Shown: one piece after another, positions 1 to 5,180 of the stretch
How positions within the stretch are numbered: position 1 is the stretch's first letter
Layout of the letters: each line of letters starts with the position of its first letter
Origin: Clostridium sp. SCN 57-10
GTDB taxonomy: Bacteria; Bacillota; Clostridia; Oscillospirales; Butyricicoccaceae
Assembly (NCBI GenBank): GCA_001725215.1
Contig: MEFT01000051.1
Coordinates: 5,029-13,433, forward strand
Direction: 5' to 3'
Length of the DNA: 8,405 nucleotides
Program-made: the position numbers and the translations under genes
Notes under the pieces: generated by a model
Databases searched by the model: none
Seen by the model: the letters and a program-made list of their open reading frames with translations, nothing else
What the model was told of the DNA's origin: nothing

Positions 1-365
1 TCATCGCCGTCACCCAGCTGACGAGCACGAGCGAGCAGCGTATGCAGCGCGAGCTGCTCATCGCGGCGTCGATAGAGGACACCGTCGCGCATTATGCGCG
101 CAACGCGCAGGAGGCGGGGCTGAGCGGCGTCGTCTGCTCGCCGCTCGAGGTCGAGCTGGTCAAGCGCGCCTGCGGCACAGGCTTTTACACCGTGACGCCC
201 GGCATCCGCTATCCGGACGGCGACGCGGGCGACCAGTCGCGCATCACCACGCCGCAGCGCGCGCGTGAGATGGGGTCGGACTTCATCGTCGTCGGCAGAC
301 CGATCACGCAGGCAAGCGACCCCGCCGTCGCTTACGCGCGCGTGTGCGCCGATTTTTGCAACTGA
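1..365 (+). CDS. pyrF: Orotidine 5'-phosphate decarboxylase, C-terminal part (5' truncated by window)
   Basis: PyrF converts OMP to UMP in the cytoplasm, the last step of de novo pyrimidine synthesis. The reading frame is open from the window edge (first full codon at 3) to TGA at 363-365, giving about 120 C-terminal residues; the N-terminal half with the catalytic Asp/Lys motif lies outside. Visible family signatures are an AVTQLTS strand segment, SGVVCSPLE, the phosphate-binding loop TPGIRYPDGDAGDQ, the RITTP(Q)RA segment, and VVGRPIT with its phosphate-contacting Arg. The TPGIR...DQ.R..TP...VVGRPIT series is diagnostic of OMP decarboxylase. pyrE begins 13 nt downstream in the same direction, the usual end of a clostridial pyr operon. 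The sequence looks intact apart from the edge. Confidence 0.95.
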   Translation, partial: IAVTQLTSTSEQRMQRELLIAASIEDTVAHYARNAQEAGLSGVVCSPLEVELVKRACGTGFYTVTPGIRYPDGDAGDQSRITTPQRAREMGSDFIVVGRPITQASDPAVAYARVCADFCN

Positions 366-378
366 AGGAGTGTGTGAT

Positions 379-1011
379 ATGGAAAAGAAAATTGCCAAGC
401 TGCTGCTCGATAATAAAGCGGTTTTTTTGCGCCCCAACGCGCCGTTTACGTGGGCAAGCGGCATCCGCAGCCCGATTTACTGCGATAACCGCCTGCTGCT
501 CTCCTGTCCCGAGGCGCGCCGCACCGTCGAAAACGGACTGGCCGACATCATCCGCAGCCATTATCCCTCTTGCGAGGTCGTCGTCGGCACGTCGACGGCA
601 GGCATCGCCCACGCGGCGCTCGTCGCGGAAATTCTCAACCTGCCGATGGCTTATGTGCGCGGCAGCGCGAAGGATCACGGGCGCGGCAACCAGATTGAAG
701 GGCGCGTCGAGCCGGGGCAGCGCGTCGTCGTCGTTGAGGATCTGATTTCGACGGGCGGCTCGGTCATCGAGGTCGTCGAGGTGCTGCGCGAGGCGGGCGC
801 AGAGGTGCTGGGCATCGCGTCGATTTTCACCTACGGCCTGCAGAAGGGCATCGCGCGCCTTACGGAAGCACATGTGGAGAACCGCTCGCTGTCTAACTAT
901 GACGCGCTTGTCGAGGTCGCCGCCGAAACGGGTTACATCGAGCCGAGCGATATGCAGAAGCTGCGCGCGTTCCGCCAAAACCCTTCCGACGAGGGCTGGA
1001 TGGCGCTGTAA
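379..1011 (+). CDS. pyrE: Orotate phosphoribosyltransferase
   Basis: PyrE transfers phosphoribose from PRPP to orotate to give OMP, the substrate of the neighbouring PyrF. The protein is 210 aa, a normal length for the family. The PRPP-binding motif VVVVEDLISTGGS lies at residues 116-128. The catalytic flexible loop is seen as KDHGRGNQIEG (Lys98, His100). TSTAGIAHAA near residues 71-80 and the N-terminal FTWASGIRSPIYCDNR segment (about 23-38) also fit. The start chosen is ATG 379, preceded by GAAGGAG at 365-370. The same frame is open upstream to an ATG at 265, but that would run through pyrF coding sequence and lacks a ribosome site. The gene is probably cotranscribed with pyrF and is the last gene before a strong terminator. 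Confidence 0.96.
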   Translation: MEKKIAKLLLDNKAVFLRPNAPFTWASGIRSPIYCDNRLLLSCPEARRTVENGLADIIRSHYPSCEVVVGTSTAGIAHAALVAEILNLPMAYVRGSAKDHGRGNQIEGRVEPGQRVVVVEDLISTGGSVIEVVEVLREAGAEVLGIASIFTYGLQKGIARLTEAHVENRSLSNYDALVEVAAETGYIEPSDMQKLRAFRQNPSDEGWMAL

Positions 1012-1033
1012 TCGAATCCATTAGATAAGCCAA

Positions 1034-1065
1034 AGCGGGGATCGAAAGATCCCCGCTGTTTTTTT
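1034..1065 (+). terminator. Intrinsic terminator of the pyr operon
   Basis: A perfect 10-bp stem (AGCGGGGATC at 1034-1043 with GATCCCCGCT at 1048-1057) closes a GAAA tetraloop. It is followed by a run of seven T at 1059-1065. It lies 22 nt after the pyrE stop and separates the pyr operon from the HTH operon promoter, which starts 11 nt further on. Confidence 0.95.
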
Positions 1066-1130
1066 GCAAAGTATACTTGACAAATGGTGCAAAGCGAGCT
1101 ATACTAAAAATGCAAAGCAAACATTGCAAA
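1065..1130 (+). repeat. Regularly spaced TGCAAAG repeats over the HTH promoter (candidate operator)
   Basis: TGCAAAG occurs at 1065-1071, 1088-1094 and 1111-1117, exactly 23 bp apart. A fourth copy, TGCAAAC, is at 1125-1131. One copy lies just upstream of the -35 box, one between the -35 and -10 boxes, one at the expected transcription start, and one in the 5' leader next to the ribosome site. The first also forms the palindrome TTTGCAAA at 1063-1070. This placement is what an autoregulated operator for the HTH protein encoded immediately downstream would look like. Binding is inferred, not shown. Confidence 0.5.
1077..1105 (+). promoter_or_regulatory. Sigma-A-type promoter of the HTH/membrane-protein operon
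   Basis: A perfect -35 box TTGACA (1077-1082), a 17-bp spacer and a -10 box TATACT (1100-1105) predict a start near 1111-1113. That leaves a leader of about 30 nt carrying GGAGGTG at 1132-1138. It is one of the two strongest-looking promoters in the window. Confidence 0.85.
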
Positions 1131-1143
1131 CGGAGGTGAAACT

Positions 1144-1350
1144 TTGAAGACGAAAATCGCGGAGCTGCGCAAGGCGGGCAAAATCTCGCAAGAGGAGCTT
1201 GCGCTGGCCGTGGGAGTAACGCGGCAGACCATCACATCACTTGAGTGCGGCAAGTATACGGCGTCTCTTGTGCTTGCCTATAAAATTGCGCGCTATTTCG
1301 GCAAGAGCATAGAGGAAATTTTCGATTTTTCAGAGGTGGAGGGGATTTAA
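1144..1350 (+). CDS. Small XRE/Cro-CI family HTH transcriptional regulator
   Basis: A 68-aa single-domain DNA-binding protein of the short Cro/CI type common in Firmicutes. The helix-turn-helix covers residues about 15-34 (SQEELALAVGVTRQTITSLE), with the recognition helix around TRQTITSLE. The family hallmark GKY.ASL.LAYKIARYFG.SIEEIF follows. There is no room for a sensor domain, so control probably comes through its partner or simple autoregulation. The start is TTG at 1144, placed 5 nt after a strong GGAGGTG; there is no better ATG. A TTG start may keep protein levels low. The stop TAA (1348-1350) directly abuts the ATG of the membrane protein gene, so the two are almost certainly one operon. 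The ligand and regulon are unknown. Confidence 0.93.
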   Translation: MKTKIAELRKAGKISQEELALAVGVTRQTITSLECGKYTASLVLAYKIARYFGKSIEEIFDFSEVEGI

Positions 1351-1797
1351 ATGGAGAACTATAAAAAGAAGCTGCAGACGCGGCTGGCGCTTTCGGCGCT
1401 TTACAGTGCGGCGATTCTGACGTTTTTGGTGCTTGGGGTGTTCCGCATGACAAGCGGGAGCAACAGCCACATCAGCGAGTTTATCTCCGGATTCAATTTT
1501 GGCGGATGCATCGGCGTTCAGTGCGTCATGCTGTACTTTATGGGCAAATACATCGGCGCGCTTCGAAGCGAAGATAAGCTGAAAAAGCTTTATATTGAGG
1601 AGCACGACGAGCGTAATCTGTTTATCGCCGCCAAAATCGGCGGAGCGGCGGTCAATCTTATCATCGGTGGGCTTGCGCTGGGCACTATTGCGGCAGGCTA
1701 TGTCAACGATACGGCGTTTTTCGTTATGTTGGCCGCCACGATGTTTGCAGTATTCGTTAAGCTCGCGTTTAAGCTCTATTACCGCAGGGCGTATTAA
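1351..1797 (+). CDS. Four-helix membrane protein paired with the HTH regulator
   Basis: A 148-aa protein of unknown function. Hydrophobic segments are at about 12-31, 46-65, 95-116 and 121-140. Between helices 2 and 3 lies a charged cytoplasmic-type stretch (RSEDKLKKLYIEEHDERN). This layout, including the EEHDER motif and a following Lys-Gly, resembles small membrane proteins often encoded next to short XRE regulators in Firmicutes; I cannot name the family with certainty. No signal peptide or catalytic motif is visible. The start ATG abuts the stop of the HTH gene, and a purine-rich GAGGTGGAGGGG at 1333-1344 inside that gene serves as ribosome site. The arrangement suggests that the membrane protein senses a condition or modulates the regulator, but this is inference. 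Confidence 0.85.
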   Translation: MENYKKKLQTRLALSALYSAAILTFLVLGVFRMTSGSNSHISEFISGFNFGGCIGVQCVMLYFMGKYIGALRSEDKLKKLYIEEHDERNLFIAAKIGGAAVNLIIGGLALGTIAAGYVNDTAFFVMLAATMFAVFVKLAFKLYYRRAY

Positions 1798-1825
1798 AGC
1801 GCAAAAAGCGACAGAATATTTTAAG

Positions 1826-1854
1826 ATGACTTTTCCGGCGCGGTGTAGTAGAAT
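1826..1854 (+). promoter_or_regulatory. Possible promoter of the amidase gene
   Basis: ATGACT (1826-1831, 4 of 6 to TTGACA) is separated by 17 bp from TAGAAT (1849-1854, 5 of 6 to TATAAT). It lies in the 87-nt gap between the membrane protein gene and the amidase gene. No terminator is visible in that gap, so read-through from the HTH operon is also possible. Confidence 0.45.
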
Positions 1855-1884
1855 AAAACTATTACGGCGCAAAGGAGAACAAGA

Positions 1885-2586
1885 ATGAAGGAAGAGCCGA
1901 AGCACGCGGCGTGTAAATCAAAGAAAATTTGGGTTGGGGGCGTGCTGCTTGCGCTCGCGCTTGCGGTGGCTGCTGCGATCGTGTTTTGGCCGCGTTCAGC
2001 CGGCGGGCAGGGCGAGCCGTTTTATGACGACGGCGTCGACCGTGTGATGATCGACCCCGGTCACGGCGGAGACAGCAATCCCGGCTGCGTTTATGGCGAT
2101 GTGCTCGAGCGCGACATCAATCTTGCAATTTCCCTCAAGCTGCGCGACATTCTCAAAACGCGCGGTTATACGGTTGACATGACGCGGGAGGACAACACGG
2201 AGATTTCGCTCGGCGACCGCCCCGCGCTTGCCAATGAGCGCAGCTGCGATGTGTTTGTCAGCGTTCACCAAAATGCCGTGGAGAATAACGATACGACGTC
2301 GGGCATCGAAACGTGGTATAACGAGGAAACCAACCGATACAGCAAGCGGCTGGCGCAGAATATCCAGGATGCGCTCATCGATGCCACGGATGCCAACGAC
2401 CGCGGTATCTGCCCCGATACGACGCTCGCCGTGACGCGCCTGTCGCTCATGGCGTCCTGTCTGGTCGAAACGGGCTTTCTCTCCTCTACCGAGGAGCGCG
2501 CCCTCCTGAGCGACGACGCGTATCAGCAGAAGCTTGCCGAGGCGATTGCCGACGGCATCGACGCCTACTTCGCAAGCGTCAGGTAA
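1885..2586 (+). CDS. Membrane-anchored N-acetylmuramoyl-L-alanine amidase (Amidase_3)
   Basis: This enzyme cleaves the amide bond between MurNAc and L-Ala in peptidoglycan, acting outside the membrane. The protein is 233 aa. A Lys-rich N-terminus is followed by one hydrophobic segment (about 15-34) with no clear cleavage site, hence a probable anchor. The zinc amidase domain spans about 52-231. It has DPGHGG with Zn ligand His60, ERDIN with Zn ligand Glu75, SVHQNA with Zn ligand His128, and VETGFLSS with catalytic Glu195; all four key residues are present. Length and architecture resemble sporulation amidase CwlD, but the match is not specific enough to use that name. ATG 1885 follows AAAGGAG at 1871-1877. 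A hairpin terminator lies 42 nt after the stop. No SPOR, LysM or choline-binding repeat is present. Confidence 0.93.
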   Translation: MKEEPKHAACKSKKIWVGGVLLALALAVAAAIVFWPRSAGGQGEPFYDDGVDRVMIDPGHGGDSNPGCVYGDVLERDINLAISLKLRDILKTRGYTVDMTREDNTEISLGDRPALANERSCDVFVSVHQNAVENNDTTSGIETWYNEETNRYSKRLAQNIQDALIDATDANDRGICPDTTLAVTRLSLMASCLVETGFLSSTEERALLSDDAYQQKLAEAIADGIDAYFASVR

Positions 2587-2590
2587 AACG

Positions 2591-2630
2591 CAAAAACCGC
2601 CTCTTTGGCAGGACTTCATAAGACAGTTAA
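2591..2630. repeat. Left arm of an imperfect inverted repeat of about 40 bp
   Basis: The inner part TTCATAAGACAGTTAA (2615-2630) is the exact reverse complement of 3423-3438. The outer part CAAAAACCGCC (2591-2601) matches the reverse complement of 3452-3463 with one A fewer. The two parts are separated by 13 nt in both arms. Read on the minus strand, the outer part forms a weak hairpin (CCTGCC/GGCGG with a bulge) followed by TTTTTG, so it points outward toward the amidase gene. It begins 5 nt after the amidase stop codon. Confidence 0.75.
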
Positions 2631-2665
2631 TCCGACCTATGGTTACGATCATAGGTCGGATTTTT
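2629..2665 (+). terminator. Intrinsic terminator downstream of the amidase gene
   Basis: A perfect 13-bp stem (AATCCGACCTATG at 2629-2641 with CATAGGTCGGATT at 2650-2662) and an 8-nt loop run into TTTTT at 2661-2665. It would stop amidase transcripts. It overlaps the inner end of the left inverted arm by two bases. Confidence 0.88.
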
Positions 2666-2676
2666 GTAATGTGTAT

Positions 2677-2897
2677 CGTTTTTGCAAAGACTCCCTTGTG
2701 TAAAGGGTAAGCGAAGCGCAGTCGCGGTAGTGAATGACAGTCCGGTGGACTGTCAGAGCAGCGACCGGTCTTGCCGCAGCAAGCTGTCAGCGAAGCTGAC
2801 GGAGGGATTGACAACCCCTCCGTCCCAGCGGGACACCTCCCCTTACACAGGGGAGGCTTTGGTGCGGTACAAACCCGCACCCTGCACGATACACCGA
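2677..2897. repeat. Palindromic stem-loop-rich dispersed repeat (MITE-like)
   Basis: The terminal inverted repeats 2686-2707 and 2839-2860 match at 19 of 22 positions. Between them is a ladder of short perfect hairpins: 2735-2755 (TGACAGTCC arms), 2770-2783 (CTTGC/GCAAG), 2786-2800 (GTCAGC/GCTGAC), 2801-2821 (GGAGGG/CCCTCC) and 2822-2834 (GTCCC/GGGAC). A further stem lies just outside at 2861-2881 (GGTGCGG/CCGCACC). The direct repeat AATGTGTAT at 2668-2676 and 2898-2906 brackets the unit like a 9-bp target duplication. An outer inverted pair GTGTATCG (2671-2678) / CGATACAC (2887-2894) is an alternative reading of the ends. No protein-coding potential is convincing. The style resembles highly repeated intergenic elements I associate with gut Oscillospirales; copy number cannot be seen here. 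Confidence 0.75.
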
Positions 2898-2946
2898 AAT
2901 GTGTATAGAAGTGCGCCCTTGAACCTATTCGACAAATTGGAAGTTG

Positions 2947-3318
2947 TCATTTTACTATACACAGATAAGGTCCCAAATCAAATTCGTGAGTGCGAACATA
3001 AGTCCATGAAAAATCCTTTGCAACAATATACACATCACTTTTTTTATCTTTATCAACTTTTTTTGAGGAAATTTTTTCTACGGCAGAGACACCTTCAATA
3101 TGGTTTGAATATCCATCATAAAATCTGACTGCTTCCGCATATTGCAAATCATCAAATGCGCTTCTCGCGTTATCCCCTTTGAGACAAGTAACATTGCCCC
3201 AAGTAAACAGATGCCATAAGTGGTTACCATCTGAAGTTACATGGTCTTCAATCAGTTTTTTATCAACGCCCTTTCCAAAAACGGAAAGCCATTTTCCGAT
3301 AAATTCACAGTTATTCAT
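2947..3318 (-). CDS. DUF4275-like protein, AT-rich and probably acquired
   Basis: A 123-aa soluble protein of unknown function. The conserved features I can see fit the DUF4275 family: YLWH-type segment HLWHLFTWG (about 33-41), CLKGDNARSAFD, the FYDGYS stretch, DVYIVAKDFSWTYVRTHE near residues 95-112, and a terminal GPYLC. The family assignment is from memory of its WTYV.THE...GPY ending, so it is moderately sure. No signal peptide or membrane helix is seen. ATG 3318 (minus strand) is preceded by AGGAG at 3331-3327, 8 nt away, and by a plausible promoter with a palindrome. Base composition is much more AT-rich than all neighbours, and the gene sits alone inside the inverted-repeat island, which suggests transfer as cargo. 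The HE...GPY ending seems a residue or two shorter than related sequences I recall; the frame is intact. Confidence 0.8.
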   Translation of the reverse strand: MNNCEFIGKWLSVFGKGVDKKLIEDHVTSDGNHLWHLFTWGNVTCLKGDNARSAFDDLQYAEAVRFYDGYSNHIEGVSAVEKISSKKVDKDKKSDVYIVAKDFSWTYVRTHEFDLGPYLCIVK

Positions 3319-3350
3319 AATGAGTACTCCTGTAAAATTCTGAGTTATTG

Positions 3351-3384
3351 GTTTGTTTATATGCTATCACATGTAAACAAACAA
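3351..3384 (-). promoter_or_regulatory. Promoter of the DUF4275-like gene with overlapping palindrome
   Basis: On the minus strand, TTGTTT (3384-3379), a 17-bp spacer and TATAAA (3361-3356) form a plausible promoter 38 nt before the start codon. Inverted 9-bp arms GTTTGTTTA (3351-3359) and TAAACAAAC (3374-3382), 14 nt apart, overlap both boxes and could be an operator. Confidence 0.6.
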
Positions 3385-3390
3385 TACAAG

Positions 3391-3424
3391 AACAGGCACA
3401 GCAAAACCTATCGCTGTGCCTGTT
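3391..3424 (-). terminator. Hairpin beside the right inverted arm, probable terminator for the MFS gene
   Basis: A perfect 12-bp stem (AACAGGCACAGC at 3391-3402 with GCTGTGCCTGTT at 3413-3424) has a 10-nt loop. On the minus strand it is followed by the moderately T-rich CTTGTATTGTTTG. It would stop transcripts from the MFS gene before they enter the DUF4275-like gene. The T tract is imperfect, so efficiency is uncertain. It overlaps the right arm by two bases, mirroring the left end. Confidence 0.6.
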
Positions 3425-3463
3425 AACTGTCTTATGAACACCGCCCGTCAGGGCGGTTTTTTG
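3423..3463. repeat. Right arm of the imperfect inverted repeat
   Basis: TTAACTGTCTTATGAA at 3423-3438 is the perfect 16-bp inverse of 2615-2630. GGCGGTTTTTTG (3452-3463) mirrors the outer part of the left arm. A perfect 16-bp inverted match is unlikely by chance in a window this size. The arm ends 14 nt before the stop codon of the convergent MFS gene. Confidence 0.75.
3440..3462 (+). terminator. Outward-facing terminator within the right inverted arm
   Basis: A perfect 7-bp stem ACCGCCC (3440-3446) / GGGCGGT (3451-3457) with a GTCA loop is followed by a T run to 3462 on the plus strand. No plus-strand gene in the island needs it. It would block transcription leaving the island toward the 3' end of the MFS gene. 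Confidence 0.8.
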
Positions 3464-3477
3464 ATATTAGGATGGAG

Positions 3478-4737
3478 TTACACGTCCATGTTATAGATCG
3501 GCTTGACGTATTTGCCCTTGCGCACCATTGTGAAGAAGATACCCACAAGGTTGAGCGAGCCCATGGCAATGAACAGCGGCTTGATGGGGATAAACTCGCC
3601 CAGCGCGCCGGCGATCAGCTGCCCGCCGATGGCGCCGAGGTTGACAAGCATTTGGAACGTGCCGTTAAAGCGCGCGCGGTGACTGTTGGGCACATAGGAT
3701 TGGGTGCTCGAAATACGGATGTTATAAGATGTTACGCCGAGCAGGCCGAGGAAGAACATAAAGACACACATCATCGCAACGCTGGGCAGCAGCAGATAGG
3801 TGCAGTGGATAAAGGTAATGGCAATGTAAACAAACAGCGCGATGGAGAATTTCTTTTCGGCAGGCAGCTTAAAGCGGTAATGCATGCTGCCGCCGATGAA
3901 GCGGCCGAGCATCGCGCCCCCTTGCACGAAAACATAGGCCTTAACGCCCAGCCCGCCCGTCGCCATCAAGCCGGCAGGCGACTTAAAGTAGGGAAGAACT
4001 AGATTTTCCGGCCCGTTTGACAGGCTGTTGAGGAAAAAGTACATGGTAATAACCATCAGCCCCGGCTGCGAGCGAATGTAGCTCAGTCCATCCTGAAAAT
4101 CGGCTTTGTATTGCGTCAGGCTGAAGCGGGTGCGCTCGGCTGGGCGCAGATGGGTTTCGTTGGCCTTGATTTGCGTTTCCATTGTCGCCGCGAGGAAAAA
4201 CAGGACGGCGTTGCAGGCGAAAAGAGGCGCCGCGCTGCCGATTTTATCATAGAAAAACACGACGACCGGCGCAACCATGGTAGACAGCGTACCGAGCACG
4301 CTGGAGATGGAATAGGCCTTGCGGAAGTGAGAGGGGTCGACCAGTGTGGGGTAAAGGCTGTCATACGCGACGAGGTAAACGCTGTCGATCGCGCCGATCA
4401 GAATGCAGATGAAGAGGAAGGGCACGTAGCTGAACAAGCCCGCACTGAGCAGCAGAAAGACCCCCAGATAGATGCCGGACGAAATATAGTCAAGCACATA
4501 GATCGCTTTGCGTCGTGAAAATGCGTCGAGATACGGCCCGGCAAGCACGGGCATCACCAGCTTCGGCAGATTGTAGCATACAATGTAGAGCGTGTAAAGC
4601 ATGGTCGACTCGGTATATTCAAGCACAAGCAGGCTGATGGCAAAGCCTGCGATGGTGTTTCCCATCATGGAAACGACCGAGCCGAGCGTGAGGATGGTGA
4701 AGTTGCGGTTCCAGAGCTTTGGCACGGACTGGTTCAT
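3478..4737 (-). CDS. Major facilitator superfamily transporter (multidrug/macrolide-efflux-like)
   Basis: A 419-aa integral membrane protein with about 12 hydrophobic helices in two halves, split by a charged central loop (about residues 188-222). The MFS motif-A-like sequence GPYLDAFSRRK is at 67-77, between helices 2 and 3. The overall pattern, including the C-terminal NSHRARFNGTFQMLVNLGAIGGQ region (about 351-373), resembles the MFS_3 / macrolide-efflux-like exporters. The substrate cannot be told from sequence. The start ATG at 4737 has only a weak GAGG ribosome site about 9 nt upstream, and a TATAAT-like -10 (4757-4752) without a good -35. It lies 53 nt downstream of the NUDIX gene in the same direction, so it may be the third gene of the glpK unit or have its own weak promoter. 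Its likely terminator is the hairpin at 3391-3424. Confidence 0.9.
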   Translation of the reverse strand: MNQSVPKLWNRNFTILTLGSVVSMMGNTIAGFAISLLVLEYTESTMLYTLYIVCYNLPKLVMPVLAGPYLDAFSRRKAIYVLDYISSGIYLGVFLLLSAGLFSYVPFLFICILIGAIDSVYLVAYDSLYPTLVDPSHFRKAYSISSVLGTLSTMVAPVVVFFYDKIGSAAPLFACNAVLFFLAATMETQIKANETHLRPAERTRFSLTQYKADFQDGLSYIRSQPGLMVITMYFFLNSLSNGPENLVLPYFKSPAGLMATGGLGVKAYVFVQGGAMLGRFIGGSMHYRFKLPAEKKFSIALFVYIAITFIHCTYLLLPSVAMMCVFMFFLGLLGVTSYNIRISSTQSYVPNSHRARFNGTFQMLVNLGAIGGQLIAGALGEFIPIKPLFIAMGSLNLVGIFFTMVRKGKYVKPIYNMDV

Positions 4738-4790
4738 AGCATAATACCTCTATTATATAATGTGAAAACGATGCAGCGGCGCGTTTTGCG

Positions 4791-5180
4791 TCAAAGCCCG
4801 CTTGCGGTGCGCAGGCGGCGCAAAATCGCCTCGTCCGCGGGGCAAAAGTCATACAGCGGAATTTCTTCCGGCGTGATCCACCGCAGGTCGCTGTGCTCGA
4901 GAGCCTGCGGCGTACCCTCCGCGATGGAGGCGTGATACAGTGTGAGATGTACGGTGAGATCGGGGTAATCGTGCGTTACCTCCATGAACACATCGCCGAC
5001 AGCGAGCGTAATCGCAAGCTCCTCGCAGCATTCGCGCACAAGCGCCTGTGCGGGCGTTTCGCCCGGCTCGACTTTGCCGCCCGCAAACTCATAAAGCCCC
5101 CCGCGCGCTTTGCCCGCGGGGCGGCGGCAGATGAGAAAGCGGCTTTCATCCCAAATGAGAGCGGCGACGACCTCAACCAT
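4791..5180 (-). CDS. NUDIX hydrolase (MutT-like nucleoside triphosphate pyrophosphatase)
   Basis: A 129-aa cytoplasmic protein of typical MutT size. The Nudix box lies at residues 35-57: G35, five residues, E41, seven residues, then R49-E50 and E53-E54 for metal binding; the usual Gly near its end is Ala56. The N-terminal VEVVAALIWDESRFLICRRP strand and the GGLYEFAGGKVEPGE run favour an 8-oxo-dGTP / (d)NTP-cleaning role, but Nudix substrates are hard to predict. The start ATG at 5180 overlaps the end of glpK by 8 nt (ATGGTTGA), implying translational coupling. A GGGGAAG stretch inside the glpK end can act as ribosome site. The frame is open far upstream inside glpK, but that extension has no Nudix homology and is rejected. 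Confidence 0.92.
   Translation of the reverse strand: MVEVVAALIWDESRFLICRRPAGKARGGLYEFAGGKVEPGETPAQALVRECCEELAITLAVGDVFMEVTHDYPDLTVHLTLYHASIAEGTPQALEHSDLRWITPEEIPLYDFCPADEAILRRLRTASGL

Larger units (their letters stand above)
2591..3463. mobile_element. Putative non-autonomous mobile island bounded by inverted repeats
   Basis: An 873-bp intergenic segment lies between matching inverted arms (2591-2630 and 3423-3463). It contains a nested palindromic repeat, an AT-rich DUF4275-like gene and two arm-adjacent hairpins. Line 3001-3060 is only about 27 % GC by hand count, far below the flanking genes. No transposase or recombinase is encoded, and no clear target-site duplication is visible outside the arms, so mobility would have to be supplied in trans. 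The alternative is that the arms are two independent copies of a common terminator-like repeat that happen to face each other. Confidence 0.4.

Noticed and set aside
265..378. Longer N-terminus for pyrE starting at 265
   Set aside because: The extension lies inside pyrF in another frame, while ATG 379 has a good ribosome site and matches the family start.
304..978. Long open frame antisense to pyrE (224 aa)
   Set aside because: It covers a clear pyrE gene, has no ribosome site or recognisable motif, and is the usual result of GC-biased third positions.
2677..2897. CRISPR-like array of repeats
   Set aside because: The hairpins differ in sequence and are not regularly spaced direct repeats with unique spacers; no cas gene is present.
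2682..3128. Plus-strand open frame of 148 aa across the palindromic repeat
   Set aside because: Most of it is the repeat itself, and the rest is antisense to the DUF4275-like gene; it has no ribosome site.
3472..4002. Plus-strand open frame antisense to the MFS gene (176 aa)
   Set aside because: It is very hydrophilic and His/Glu/Asp-rich, mirroring membrane-helix codons on the other strand; it has no start signals.
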